A stretch of 64,000 bases of DNA. Origin: Dreissena polymorpha (taxonomy: Eukaryota; Mollusca; Bivalvia; Myida; Dreissenidae). Location of the stretch: NCBI RefSeq assembly GCF_020536995.1, contig NC_068357.1:66829128-66893127 (forward strand). Reading direction: 5' to 3'. The notes beneath the pieces are model-generated. The model did no database searches. It had not been told where the DNA came from and saw only the letters and a program-made list of their open reading frames with translations. The translations under genes and the position numbers were made by a program. Of this stretch, positions 1 through 11,982 are shown piece after piece (position 1 is the stretch's first letter; each line of letters opens with the position of its first letter).

Positions 1-152
1 TTATGCATAGAAGTCAATAAAGAGCACAGAAACTATAGCGCTAAAATTATGTGGGGTTTTGTCAAACTTTTCATTTGAAACAAAAAGTTCCGGATTTCGG
101 ACTATCAGCAGTGTTTGTCTTCGATACTCTAAGATATGGATTCTCCATTTAA

Positions 153-321
153 ATAATTTTCGATGTTTGAAATTTATTGAATGAGTCGAAAATTACTTTC
201 CCTTCAGTATGAATTTGCCGCTAGAGGCGCTCTAGAAGCACGAGGTTTTCGTGCATGGTTAAAACGTGGTCAGTTTTTGTCATTCAGCTTTGGGAACTCG
301 CACGGTATACATGTTATTTTT
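153..321 (+). repeat. Split direct repeat A1 of the YR retrotransposon
   Basis: These ~169 bases recur almost unchanged at 4904-5071. They contain a short hairpin, GCACGAGGTTTTCGTGC. The left boundary is where similarity to the second copy begins. Confidence 0.85.
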
Positions 322-3053
322 CGGCTGGGGTTTACACAATGGACGACATGGAGCGAGCCACGTGTTCGGAAGACATAAATAATAATTTAAAGGAAATTCT
401 GTTTGAATTAAAGAAACAGCAAGTTGATATAACTTCTTTGAAACAGCAAGTTAGTTTACCAGTGTCGTCTAAACAAGACCATAATGACATTAAATGGAAA
501 GATGAAGGAAACAAACAGCAATATGATTTCAATTGTGATGTCCATGAAGGAATCAAGCAATGCACGTGGGCAATTGAAAACCAGAAAAGCGACTACGCAA
601 AGGAAGTTTTATCGGAGGTTGCCAAGAAAATTCACACGAGAAATAAACACATAAGGATAGCGGAAACGTCAGAAGGCGGGTGGGAAACTGTCAAACAGTA
701 TGAACAGAACCCCCTCGCGAGTGACTCAGATGACGAGTCGAGAATCAATAGGGCGGATTCTAAAGCTCTAAAAAAAAAAAAGAAAAAAAAAAGAAAAAAA
801 AAAGGGGTTCTTTTCGTGGCTACTCTGGATGGGGTCCCCAGCTCGGGCCATGCTTCGCGTGTGGACAGGTCGGTCACATCCGTCGGACGTGCCCCACCAC
901 CAGAGGGCAGCAAGCGAGCGCTCAGGCCAGGAAGTACTGATGCCACTGAGGCGAGCCCACCCGTGACCGAAAGTGCTGTATTTAAAGATGAGTATTACAT
1001 TCATGAACAAAATGACATTATTGTTAATAATAGATTGAAAGAACATATTCAATTTTGGAAAAACATTGGCGCCAATCAATTTATTATTGATTCTATAGAA
1101 CACGGTTATAAGATTCCATTTTATTCTTTACCCGAAAGCGTATTGCTTAAAAACAATAAATCAGCTCGTGATAACAGGGAGTTTGTAAGGAAAGCAAATA
1201 CAGATTTGTTAGATCGGGATTTGGTAGAAAAAAAAAACAGATGCCCCTCCTCGTGTTGTTAATCCACTTTCTGTATCCATTCAAAGTAATGGTAAAAAGC
1301 GTCTCATTTTGGATCTGAGATGGGTAAATAAACACGTATGGAAACAATCGGTTAAATATGAGGTTTTGAGATTAGGTTTGATGTTTGTTAAAGAAGGGGG
1401 ATTTATGATAAAGTTTGATATACATTCTGCTTACCATTTTGTGGATATATATCCTGAACATACAACTTACCTTGGGTTTTCGTTTGAAGATGATCATGGT
1501 GTAGTTAGTTACTTTAGGTTCAAGGTTCTTGCATTCGGGTTGGGTGTAGCACCTTATTTTTTCACTAAGCTTACAAGGCCACTTATAGCAAAGTGGAGGG
1601 GCGAAGGTAAACGAGTTATTATGTTCTTGGATGATGGTTTTGGTACACATGATAATTATGAGGAGACGAAAAAGCTTGCGTCTGATAAAAAGCAAGATTT
1701 GCTTCTCTCTGGGTTTATCCCTAATGTAGATAAATGTATCTGGGAACCAGTACAGGAAATGGAGTGGCTGGGTGTTAATATTAATATGAGAGAGTTTTCA
1801 ATAAGAATTCCTGAAAGAAGAATTAGCAAGGCTATGAATACCATCAATAGTTTATTGGGCTCTGTATATTTGCCAGTAAGAAAGGTAGCTAGTTTTATTG
1901 GTCAAATTATTTCTATGAGTATTGTAATTGGCCCTGTAGCTCAAATAATGACTAGATATTTGAGTATCGATGTTGCGAAAGAGTGCACGTGGAATGCGTA
2001 CGTTAAGTTGTCAATCGATAGTGTAGAGCAATTGGCATTTTGGAGAGAAACGCTCAATTTGCTTAACAAAAGATTGCTTGTTGCTACTGGCGCGTGTTCA
2101 AAAGTAGTATACAGTGATGCATCTGCTGTGTCTTATGCCGGATATGAGGTAGGGACGGTGAATGGTGTGGCGCATGGGTCATGGTCGTCAGAGGAGACTA
2201 AAATGTCTTCTACTTGGCGGGAACTTTGTGGAGTTTATAGAGTTTTAAAGTCATTAATTGATGTGCTTGCAAGTCACCGCGTTAAATGGTTTACAGACAA
2301 TCAGGGAGTTTGTAGTGTTATTAAAAAAGGTTCTATGAAAAAGGATCTACAAGATTTAGCTATCAAAATATTCTAATTAACAGCGAAAAATTCAATTCAT
2401 TTAGAAGTTGAATGGATTCCGAGAGAACAAAACGGTTTGGCAGATTATTTATCTAAGATTGTAGAGACGGATGACTGGGGAATTGGTTTAAATGTATTTG
2501 AAATGTTGCAAAGTAAATGGGGCCATTTAGATGTAGATGTTTTTGCGTCAGAACATAATGCTAAAGTTTTAACATTCTTTAGTAGATTTTGGTGCCCTAA
2601 ATCTGCAGGTATCGATGCATTTACATTTGACTGGAGTATGTGTTTTGGGTTGTACGTTCCTCCTGTTACTCTCATTCCCAGAGTTTTGAGTAAAATGGCG
2701 TATTGTAAAGCGAAAGGCGTTTCGGTTGCGCCAGAGTGGAAATCGGCTAGTTTTTGGCCACTTATATGTGATAATTCTGGCGACTTTAGTGCATTTGTTA
2801 AAGATTTTATCTTTTTGCCTACAAATAAAGATTCATATACACCATGCAGAAATGGTGTTGGAATATTTGGTACAGAAAACCTGCGGGTCAGAATGATTGC
2901 TTTTTTCGTCGAGTTTTAAAGGCTCTACTCGTCATGTGTAATTTACCATATCATGAATAAGGTGTTTCCCTATATAACTAATTCTGTTTTTGCCCTAAAT
3001 TCAAAAGAGGGAGCACGAGGTTTTCGGGAGCACGAGGTTTTCGTGCATGGTTA

Positions 3054-3720
3054 ATGAGTATGCGCTGAGGTGTACAGCGGTTATGGCGCTTGCCATTTTA
3101 CAGTGACCTGTAACACACAAGGTGTGGGAACGTGAGTGTAAGCACGATACGAGGTGTCGGTATCGGCTGTAGTGGTTGTAATAGAAATTAGAATGTATTT
3201 GTCTGTTTTTTAAATGTGTGTGTTTATGTTGAATTTTGTATTAACACGAAGTTGTCGGTTTACATATGTTGTTAATTTTACTCGTGAATGAGTATGCGCT
3301 GATGTGTTCAGCGGTTAAGGCGCTTGTCTTAATTGAAGCCACAGTGGCTTGTTACACACCAGGTGTGGGAACGTGCGTTTAAGCACGGTGCGACGTGCCG
3401 GTATCGGTTGTCGTGGTTGTATTATAAATTAATGCATTTGTCTGTTGTTGTTGTTTTAATGAGTGTGTTAGTGTTAAAGTTTTTATAAACACGAATTTGT
3501 GTGTTTAAATATGTTGTTAATTTTACTCGTGAATGAGTATGCGCTGATGGTCCAGCGGCTAAGGCGCTTGTCTTAATAGAAGCCACAGTGGCTTGTTACA
3601 CACCAGGTGTGGGAATGTGCGTTTAAGCCGGTATCGGCTGTCGGGTAATTAATATACATTGGGATGTATTAGTTTGTTTTGAACTTTTTATTAACATACA
3701 TTTGTGTGTTTACATCTGTT
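3054..3720 (+). repeat. Three tandem ~240-base units with tRNA-like cores inside the YR retrotransposon
   Basis: Units begin with ATGAGTATGCGCTGA at 3054, 3288 and 3533, so the periods are 234 and 245 bases. Each has a D-arm-like stretch (for example TGGTCCAGCGGCTAAGGCG in unit three), which fits a pol III A box, followed ~50 bases later by a conserved ACACACCAGGTGTGGGAA block where a T-arm would lie. They occupy the spacer between the RNase H and recombinase parts. The spacer ends in a pyrimidine-rich TTTTTTCAG that would suit a splice acceptor. The tRNA resemblance is partial and the function is unknown. Confidence 0.65.
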
Positions 3721-4813
3721 TTTTCAGAGACATGCAGATGACATAAACGCGCTGCCTGACGTCTTGGTGAGGGGAGTGTCCTTGCTGCCGGAGTTACTCA
3801 AAGAATCAAGAGCTATGAACACATCAGAGGCATACAGAAGGGGGTTTAAAAGGTGGTGTGATTGGGCTTTGAGTAATAACTTAACCAGTGAGGATACTTT
3901 TCCCGCCAAGGCGTTTCATGTGGCTTTATATATGACATCTTTAATTCAAACTGCTCAGTCACCAAGTCCTATTGTGAATGCTTTTTATAGTATAAAGTGG
4001 TATCATGACTTGTTGGACTTACAATCACCAACCGATACTAATTTAGTTAAAAATGTGTTAGAGGCTGCTAAAAGGAGACTAAGCAAACATTCGAATAGAA
4101 AAGAACCAATTTCTGTATCTGTACTTGAACAAGTTTTTCACTGTTTGTATAAAGAAAATAATGTGTTTAATCAAAGGACAATTTGTGCACTGTTACTTTC
4201 CTATGATGCATTTTTAAGAAGTAGTGAGTTGTTGAATTTAAAGAGATGTGATATTATTATTTACCCAATGTATATGAGTATTTTTATTCAGTCATCCAAG
4301 AACGACAAGTATCGGGATGGAGCATGGGTGCCTTTAGCTAGAACTGGTACTGTTTTATGCCCAGTAGTTAATCTTGAAAGATATTTTGTGTGGGCTAAGA
4401 TACCAAGTGATTCAGAATGTTTTGTCTTCTCTCAACTGTCAAAAAACAAAAGAAGGTTTTAAACTAAGGCAATGTGATAAAAATTTATCATACAGCTATT
4501 TAAGAAAACTTTTAATTGATGCTATCAAACCTTTTGTAAGTGATATAAAATGTTATGGTTTACATTCATTGAGATCGGGTGGAGCCACAGCGGCAGCTAA
4601 CATGGGTATTCCTGACCGTTTGTTTAAGCGTCACGGACGATGGTCCAGTGAGTCCGCGAAGGATGGTTATGTTAAGGATTCGATAGATGACAGGCTAAGG
4701 GTGTCTAAGTGTTTAGGTTTGTAATTGTTATAATTATGTAAATATTAAGAACAATTGTTATAATATTTATTTGTTGACAATTATGTTACTTTTAGTAGCC
4801 CGTTCTTTTAATT

Positions 4814-4902
4814 CAGCCGGTATGCGAGTCCCTGCGGCTAGTACCAAAAAAACAAAGTTTTTGTTTGTTTGCTATATAGGCAAAGGAGGGATGTAAGGAA
4901 AA
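4814..4902 (+). repeat. Split direct repeat B1 of the YR retrotransposon
   Basis: These ~89 bases starting CAGCCGGTATGCGAG and ending near GGAGGGATGTAAGG are repeated at 5254-5343. B1 directly abuts A2, as in Ngaro elements. Confidence 0.85.
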
Positions 4903-4903
4903 T

Positions 4904-5071
4904 ATAATTTTCGATGTTTGAAATTATTGAATGAGTCGAAAATTACTTTCCCTTCAGTATGAATTTGCCGCTAGAGGCGCTCTAGAAGCACGATGTTTTC
5001 GTGCATGGTTAAAACGTGGTCAGTTTTCGTCATTCAGCTTTGGGAACTCGCACGGTATACATGTTATTTTT
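4904..5071 (+). repeat. Split direct repeat A2 of the YR retrotransposon
   Basis: Second copy of the 153-321 repeat, differing at only a few positions, which indicates a recent insertion. It is separated from B2 by about 180 bases of sequence seen only once. Confidence 0.85.
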
Positions 5072-5253
5072 TAAAATAATGTGTTAATATTTCATATTAT
5101 GGAAATTATATATGAAATTGAATAATTGATATATGTATTGAACTAAATTTACATAGAATGTCACTGTATGATGACTGTTAGAAAGATTGTATTATGTGAT
5201 GTATGTTTGACGTTTTGATGATGGTTATTATGTTAAGTATAATAATAAATGGA

Positions 5254-5343
5254 CAGCCGGTATGCGAGTCCCTGCGGCTAGTACCAAAAAACAGAGTTTT
5301 TGTTTGTTTGCTATATAGGCAAAGGAGGGATGTAAGGGAAACA
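5254..5343 (+). repeat. Split direct repeat B2, right end of the YR retrotransposon
   Basis: Second copy of B1. Similarity ends near 5343, taken as the element's right edge. Host sequence of no recognised content runs from there to the microsatellite at 5520. Confidence 0.82.
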
Positions 5344-5519
5344 AATATTATCACTGCAAACCCAATCGTTACCCAGTTTGTCGATAGATCGTTTTTAGAT
5401 AAACAAAACTTGAACAACGACGCGCAAATTCTCGTGTATATATCCAATAGTATAACAGAAAAAAACTGAAAAAGTCGAGACAAACGTCACATGTTCATGA
5501 AAAGGGACTAGCAAGATAC

Positions 5520-6106
<587 letters not shown>

Positions 6107-6157
6107 TCACTTTCTGAATCTCTCAATTCTAACCTTCGCTTGTAAGTGCAATACGAT

Positions 6158-6164
6158 CTATATA
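6158..6164 (-). promoter_or_regulatory. Possible TATA box for the polyaspartate frame
   Basis: The minus strand reads TATATAG here. A start site 25-30 bases downstream would leave a short 5' leader before the ATG at 6106. The evidence is position and sequence only. Confidence 0.3.
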
Positions 6165-6664
6165 CATTGTGGGACTGTCCTTAAATTATTTATTTACAAA
6201 AGGGCCACTCAGTGCATGCCAAGAATGTTCAATCAGCATACAACTCGGATTGACCTGTCTTTAACAAACAACCATGAAACAAATTTATGTCTTTTTTACT
6301 CCTCCTGCACTTGCAGACGAAGTTCAATTGAAAATAGTTCTTTATGGAAACTACGCATGTAAATGCGTCACTTAAGCCAAAACGATCAACTGAAGATATC
6401 TGACAACATCGGGGTTTAATAAGAATTTTCAGATTAAATCGTTGATGCCGTGAAGACATATTGGTAAAAAAGCAATCAGAGAAAAGTACGAAAAATATTG
6501 CAGAAAATATTATGGTATTGCGTCTAATTTATTGAATACTGTCGTTTATTTGCTGTCGCTTACTAGAATATTAATGGTAAATGATATTTAAAAAATAGTA
6601 TTTCAATATCTTATATGATAATATTATATGCATATTAATGGCCTTATTATTACATGCTTATATG
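6165..6664. other. No gene recognised
   Basis: AT-rich sequence with only short random frames and no clear repeat structure. Confidence 0.6.
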
Positions 6665-8650
6665 ATATAATTATACCCGACATTGTTCAAATGGTTTCAC
6701 GAAACGGTTTGAGCAGAGCAAACGAACTTTCAAATACATAATTTAATGTGAATTATCGTGTTCATTAAATTGATTTTATAACAAAAGAAATAAGCTATTA
6801 ACGAGAATACTTTACAATAATGGATTTAAAAATACTTTACCTAATATCAACATTTATATGAACGAGATTTTGATGTACAGGAATAGATATGCTCCGTTCA
6901 GATCATTTTACCTCAATATATGTATCATATTTATAAATTAATGTCATAAAGCATTTGATGATAATTTATTGACGACCATATTACGAATATACGAAAGCCT
7001 ATTAGTACCACTTAAATTTTTGTTAAAAGTTCGATGTCGTTATAATGCCAAAAAGGCATTACTACGCAAATAAATACGTACTAGCGCAAACAAACGCATT
7101 TTAACGCTAATAAACGCGTAATAACGCTAAAAGGCGTAATAACACCAAACTTAAAGGCGCACAAACGTTAAAACAGACGTACCGTAATAACGCTAAAAAG
7201 AGGCATTCTTACGCCTTTTAGTTTGGCGTTAGTACGCCCTTTCTAAAAGAATGCCATTTTAGCGTTATAACGCCTTTTTTAGCGTGTGCGCGTCTTTAGG
7301 TTTGGCGGTGTTGCGCCCTTGTTAGCATTATTACGCATTTATTAGCGTTATAATGCGTTTGTTTTCGTGATAACGTATTTTTTTTGCAAGGTAATGCATT
7401 TTTCGCGTTATTACGACTTCGAAGTATTTTATTTTTTATATTTTTTGTGTAGCTAATAGACTTTCGTGCGAATACTTTACATAAAACAAACGAAGTGTGA
7501 TCATATACGATTGATACAGAAGCGGTAACGGCATCCGCTCCCACCCCTAAAATGTGTCAAGGTTCAACTTTTTTAAATCGCTCTAATATATCTAAATGAA
7601 AATTATTTGATAAGATGGATTTGTGAAGTTAATTATATTAGCTTTTCTGTGGTACATCACTTTCTCTAAATTGCCCCTTTTCGTTGATATAACAACTTCA
7701 AATCACGTTGAAATGCTATGTGCACGAAATCAAACATAATTCGCTTCTAAACAACAAACAAATAGGAGAAGTTTCTGGTGAAGACAGGCGTTCATAAAAC
7801 TTGAATGACACTCAGATAACATTCTAATTGATTTAATAATAAAATATGGCCCTATGTATTCAGGGGTGTTATTGCTTCTTGCTTTCGTTTAATCTTGATA
7901 TCAAATTACTATATCTGCAGTGCAAGACATATATGACACTTGAAGAGATAAGTTCTTGCTCGTTGCACTTCATATCTGTTCATTTGATGTTCACTTTAAA
8001 GTGAGCGTTTGGTATTCATACCGAGCAGATCTAGAAAAGACAGTGACGTGGACATGAGCGAGACTGATAAGGAAGTGTTTAATGTTCACTCTTTAATTTT
8101 ATTTATAATTTGTGAATCTTTGTTTTAAAAGTAAAGATCTAAGTATATACTATTGTCCAAAAGTTAATAAAAATCATTAATTTATTCTGAGTCAGACACT
8201 AGAAGGGGTAAACACTTCGCACATTCAAATCGAGTGATTGACACGTGAAATATTAATTTATTCAAAAATAGATTATATAACATACAAATCAAGTTCGATC
8301 GCGTATACAAAAATGCAATATAAACATGGTCTGAAATAACCCATAATAATTGTCTCTTATGTCCGTTTTGCATTTACACGTGATACAAAAAAGACCTAAT
8401 CTCCGTCCGGGGATTCGTAAATATCATAATAAACAGAAATAGAATATGCACGCAATCGTCGTTAAAAAATGAATTTAGCTATACAATTTTGACTTTAGAT
8501 GATTGGAAGTGATATACGGCAATCATAATATGATAATTATGTTGAATGGTTTTTTTGCAACTAGACACGTGGCATTAGCCCACTTCTCAATCGATCTGAG
8601 AGCGTTTTGATTTAATCTTCCGCTTATAAATGAATACAGCCTTAGCTTAA
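6665..8650. repeat. Segmental duplication, copy 1 (~2 kb)
   Basis: Similar in order to 9290-11575 and in part to 17290-19500. Markers are a TTTCACGAAACGGTT-like block (near 6700 and 9330), GATTTTGATGTACAGGAATA (near 6865 and 9495), CATTCTAATTGATTTAATA (near 7822 and 10305), ATCTGCAGTGCAA-like blocks, and the best-conserved stretch near 8240-8460. The copies differ by many substitutions and indels, so the duplication is old. The copy stops at the 60-base minisatellite. No coding frame is conserved among the copies here. Confidence 0.7.
7040..7425. repeat. Imperfect giant palindrome built of short ACGC/GCGT units
   Basis: The left arm (about 7040-7200) repeats degenerate units such as TAATAACGCTAAAA. 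The right arm (about 7205-7425) carries the reverse-complement type, such as TAGCGTTATAACGCC. GGCATTCTT near 7202 pairs with AAGAATGCC near 7246 around the centre. It lies within duplication copy 1 and is not seen in the others. Confidence 0.6.
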
Positions 8651-8663
8651 AAGGTGCCTGGAG

Positions 8664-9193
8664 TTGGCACTGACATCGACAATCGACATTGGATTATCGA
8701 GCTGGGGCGCACATCCAGCCAGCTCTGACATCAACATTCGAAAAAAGTCACGAATATTGAGCTGGGACGAAGGTCGAGCCAGCTCTGACATCGACATTCG
8801 GCACTTGTCCCAAATATCGAGCTGGGGCGAATGTCGAGCCAGCTCTAACATCGACATTCGGCAAAAGTCTCGAATATCGAGCTGGGGCGAATATCGCGCC
8901 AACTCTGACATCGACATTCGGCAAAAGTCCCGAATATCGAGCTGGGCGAATGTCAAGCCAGCTCTGACATCGACATTCGGCAAAAGTCCCGAATATTGAG
9001 CTGGGGCGAATGTCGTGCTAGCTCTGACATCGTCATTCGTCACTAGTCCCGAATATTGAGCTGGGGCGAATGTCGAGCTAGCTCTGACATCAATTTGACA
9101 TTCGGCAAAAGTCTCGAATATGTACCGAAAATCTATATGGGGCGACTGTCGAGCCAGCTCTGACATGGACATTCGGTAAAAGTCACGGATATC
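8664..9193. repeat. 60-base minisatellite, about 9 copies
   Basis: The unit is typified by GACATCGACATTCGGCAAAA followed by GTCCCGAATATCGAGCTGGG and a GCGAATGTCGAGCCAGCTCT block. The period is 60 with one 59-base unit and a longer variant near 9090-9150. Because 60 is divisible by three, a 189-codon minus-strand frame stays mostly open, but no start region, signal peptide or splice context supports a gene. It truncates duplication copy 1. Confidence 0.93.
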
Positions 9194-10551
9194 GAGATTG
9201 TCATTTTCCAATACGCTATTCCATAATATTTTCTGAATTATTTTGTCTTACTTTTCTATTATTGCTTTTATTACCAATATCTTTTGACGGTATCAAAGAT
9301 GTTATCTGAACGACATTGTTGAACTGGTTTCGCGAAACGGTTCGTGTAGTGCAAAATAACTGTAAAAATACAATAAATAGTTCATTATAATGTTCATTTT
9401 ATTTATGTTACATTAATTAGCTATCATCAAGAATACTTTACATTGATGGCCAACAAAATACCGTCATATAATATCAACATTTATGTGAACGGGATTTTGA
9501 TGTACAGGAATAGATATCCTCCTTTCAGCCCCGTTTTCCTCAATAAATATATTTGTTATATTTTCAAATGAATGTCATAAAGTTTATGAATGATAACTTA
9601 TTGACAACCATATAACGAAAATCGGTTATCAAAGACAAGAATTGTGATCATATGCGGATTTTTATAGAAGCGGTAACCTCATCCCCCCCCCACCTTAAAA
9701 TTGGTCTTTTTTCAATCGCTCTTATAAGATGGATGCGTGGAGTAAATTATTCTACTGTACGTTATATTTTAGCATAATTGCTTTTCTGTCGTACATCCCT
9801 TTCGTTAATTTGTTCCTTTTCGTTGATGTATCGACTTCAAATGACGTGGAAATGCTATTTGCACGAAAGCAAAAGCAATTCGCTTATAAAAACAGTCAAA
9901 TATGAGAAGTTTTTTTGTGACATGCACCAAAAGAAGTAAACGATTTATCCAAGTTATAGAGTTATATGACTCTAAAATTGTGATATTGAATATAAAATAA
10001 ATGATGAATCGGGAACGTTTCCTCTTAAGTGCATTCGCCCATAAACGCATTTACTTAAAATCAAATCGAATAAGGGACATGTAAATTGAAGTTCCATGCA
10101 ATCTTTTATCTTTTTTTAATTCCCATCAATCTAAACAAATGCTTATTATTTGCTGGATACTTTTTACGTTGAATCATTTAAATGATGCCTTTAATTATGG
10201 TCTAGCAGCGAACATTACAAATGTATGCGATTTGTTTTGACAGATAAGGGATTATACAGTACGAGGCAGGCGTCCATAAAATATCAAGTGCACTCAGATA
10301 ACATTCTAATTGATTTAATAAAACATATGGACCGATTTTTTCAGGGGTGTGATTGCTTCTCGCTTTCATTTTAACTTAACATCACATTTCGAAATCTGCA
10401 GTGAAATACCTATTTGACACTTAAGAGATAAATATGGTCATACAGAAGTGAATACTCGCTGCTCTTCTTACGAGTTCCTTTGATATTCACTTAAGAGAGA
10501 GCCTTTGGTATTCTTACCCCAGAAGATCTAGAACAAAAAACACAATCTAAA

Positions 10552-10854
10552 CCAGAGCTGCCTCCATCGGAAGACATATGCCCCCGAAAACGCTTTTCCG
10601 AAACCTGAACGCAGATTTCGAAACCGAAACGCGGATCCTAAGTTCAATGTCAAAGGGGTCAACATGTGTGTGCGTATTGAAAGGCCTTGTCCATATACTC
10701 ATGCATAACAAATATGAAGGTTACATCTGAAGCGACATGAGAGGTTATAAGCATTTTTCGAAACCTAAACGCAAAAGTGTGACGGACAGACGAACAGACG
10801 GACGGACAGACAGACGGATAGTGCGATCACTATATGCCCACCTTCGGGGGCATA
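10552..10854. mobile_element. Short interspersed element with 10-base target duplication
   Basis: A ~303-base insertion flanked by ACAATCTAAA at 10542-10551 and 10855-10864. It contains an ATATGCCCCCGAA block near its left end, GACGGACAGAC-type short repeats near 10785-10820 and a TTCGGGGGCATA right end. Copies 1 and 3 lack it at this point, confirming a later insertion. The class is uncertain: SINE-like or a non-autonomous DNA element. Confidence 0.65.
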
Positions 10855-11789
10855 ACAATCTAAAACAATGATGTGGAAACGGGCAAGAGTGATAACGAAG
10901 CTCTTCAATGTTCACTTTTTATTTTATTTTTTTATTTTTTTTGTAAATCGTTGTTTCATATATAAAATTCTAAATATATTCTTTTGTCCAAAAGTTTACA
11001 AAAAACCTTATTTGATTCTGGGTCTGACACTTCACACATCAAAATTGAGTAATTTCACATAATAAAACAGCTTAACACCACGATAATGTATAGGTCTATA
11101 TTTGACAGTGATGATTTAATTGACACCTGAACTATTAATTTAATAGGAATAGATTATATAACATACAAATCAAGTTCGATCGCGTATACAAAAATGCGAT
11201 ATAAATTCAATAAAACCCGCGCTTTTATAAACATGGTTTGAAATTACCCATAATTATTGTCAGTTATGTCCGTTTTGCATTTACACGTTATACAAAAAAG
11301 ACCTTATCTCCGTCCGGGGATCGTAAATATCATAATAAACAGAAATAGAATATGCACGCAGTCGTCGTTAAAAAAATCTGAATTTGGCTATACAAATTTG
11401 ACTTCAGATTATTGGAAGTGATTCACGCCTGGCAATAATAATATGATATGTTGAATGTTGCTTTTTTTTTGCTTCTTCACAGGTGGCCATTAGCCGACTT
11501 CTGGATCGATCAGATAGCGTCTTGATTTAATCTTCCGCTTTGAAATTAATACAGCCTTAGCTTGAAGAATCCGTTGGAAAATATGCGATAATCAACGTCC
11601 ATCTGAATGTAACCTTAAAACGAGAACAAACAAATCTTCTCAAAAACGAAAAATACTTTGGCACATAAAGTATGCCTGTATAATTGAATGCTTCATTAAA
11701 TATTAGTAAATGGTAATGTTAAAATTGTAGAGGGTTATACATCAATATAAAACGCCGTATGGCCGTGAAGCGGGCTCCTCAAAGCTTTT

Positions 11790-11982
11790 AACCCATTTAT
11801 GCCTAGTGGACTCTCCCATCCTTCTAATTTGGATCAATTTATTTAAAAAAAATAGGGATTTCTAGTATACTTATTTCTATATTTAGAATATTTCTTACAG
11901 AAATTCCTTTAAGCAAACAGCGCAGACCCTGATGAGACGCCGCATCAGGAATTTTTTCTAGACGCTAGGCATAAATCGGCTT
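11790..11982 (+). mobile_element. MITE family B, core deleted
   Basis: It starts AACCCATTTATGCCTAG and ends with CTAGGCATAAAT. One side of the GATGAGACGCCGCAT hairpin core is missing compared with the other family members in this window. Confidence 0.82.

Larger units (their letters stand above)
153..5343 (+). mobile_element. Ngaro-like tyrosine-recombinase (YR) retrotransposon, broken fossil
   Basis: The parts run in the order A1 repeat, gag-like region, reverse transcriptase, RNase H, a spacer with tandem repeats, tyrosine recombinase, then B1-A2-B2 repeats. The gag-like region (about 0.3-1.2 kb) shows a Lys-rich stretch and a CCHC zinc-knuckle-like motif. The reverse transcriptase (about 1.3-1.9 kb) has an LDD-type active-site motif. 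RNase H (about 2.1-2.45 kb) is followed to about 2.8 kb by the conserved DIRS/Ngaro stretch with WGHLDVDVFAS and PPVTLIPRVL. The recombinase (about 3.7-4.7 kb) shows the FLRSSEL and LHSLRSGG boxes expected of the Arg...HxxR...Tyr family. Split direct repeats rather than inverted ends point to Ngaro, not DIRS1. No target-site duplication is seen, as expected for recombinase-mediated insertion. The coding parts carry about three breaks, so the copy is not intact. Its near-identical end repeats suggest a young insertion. Confidence 0.88.

Noticed and set aside
8642-9211. A 189-codon repeat protein on the minus strand
   Set aside because: The opening is explained by a 60-base period. The outer parts have no coding character.
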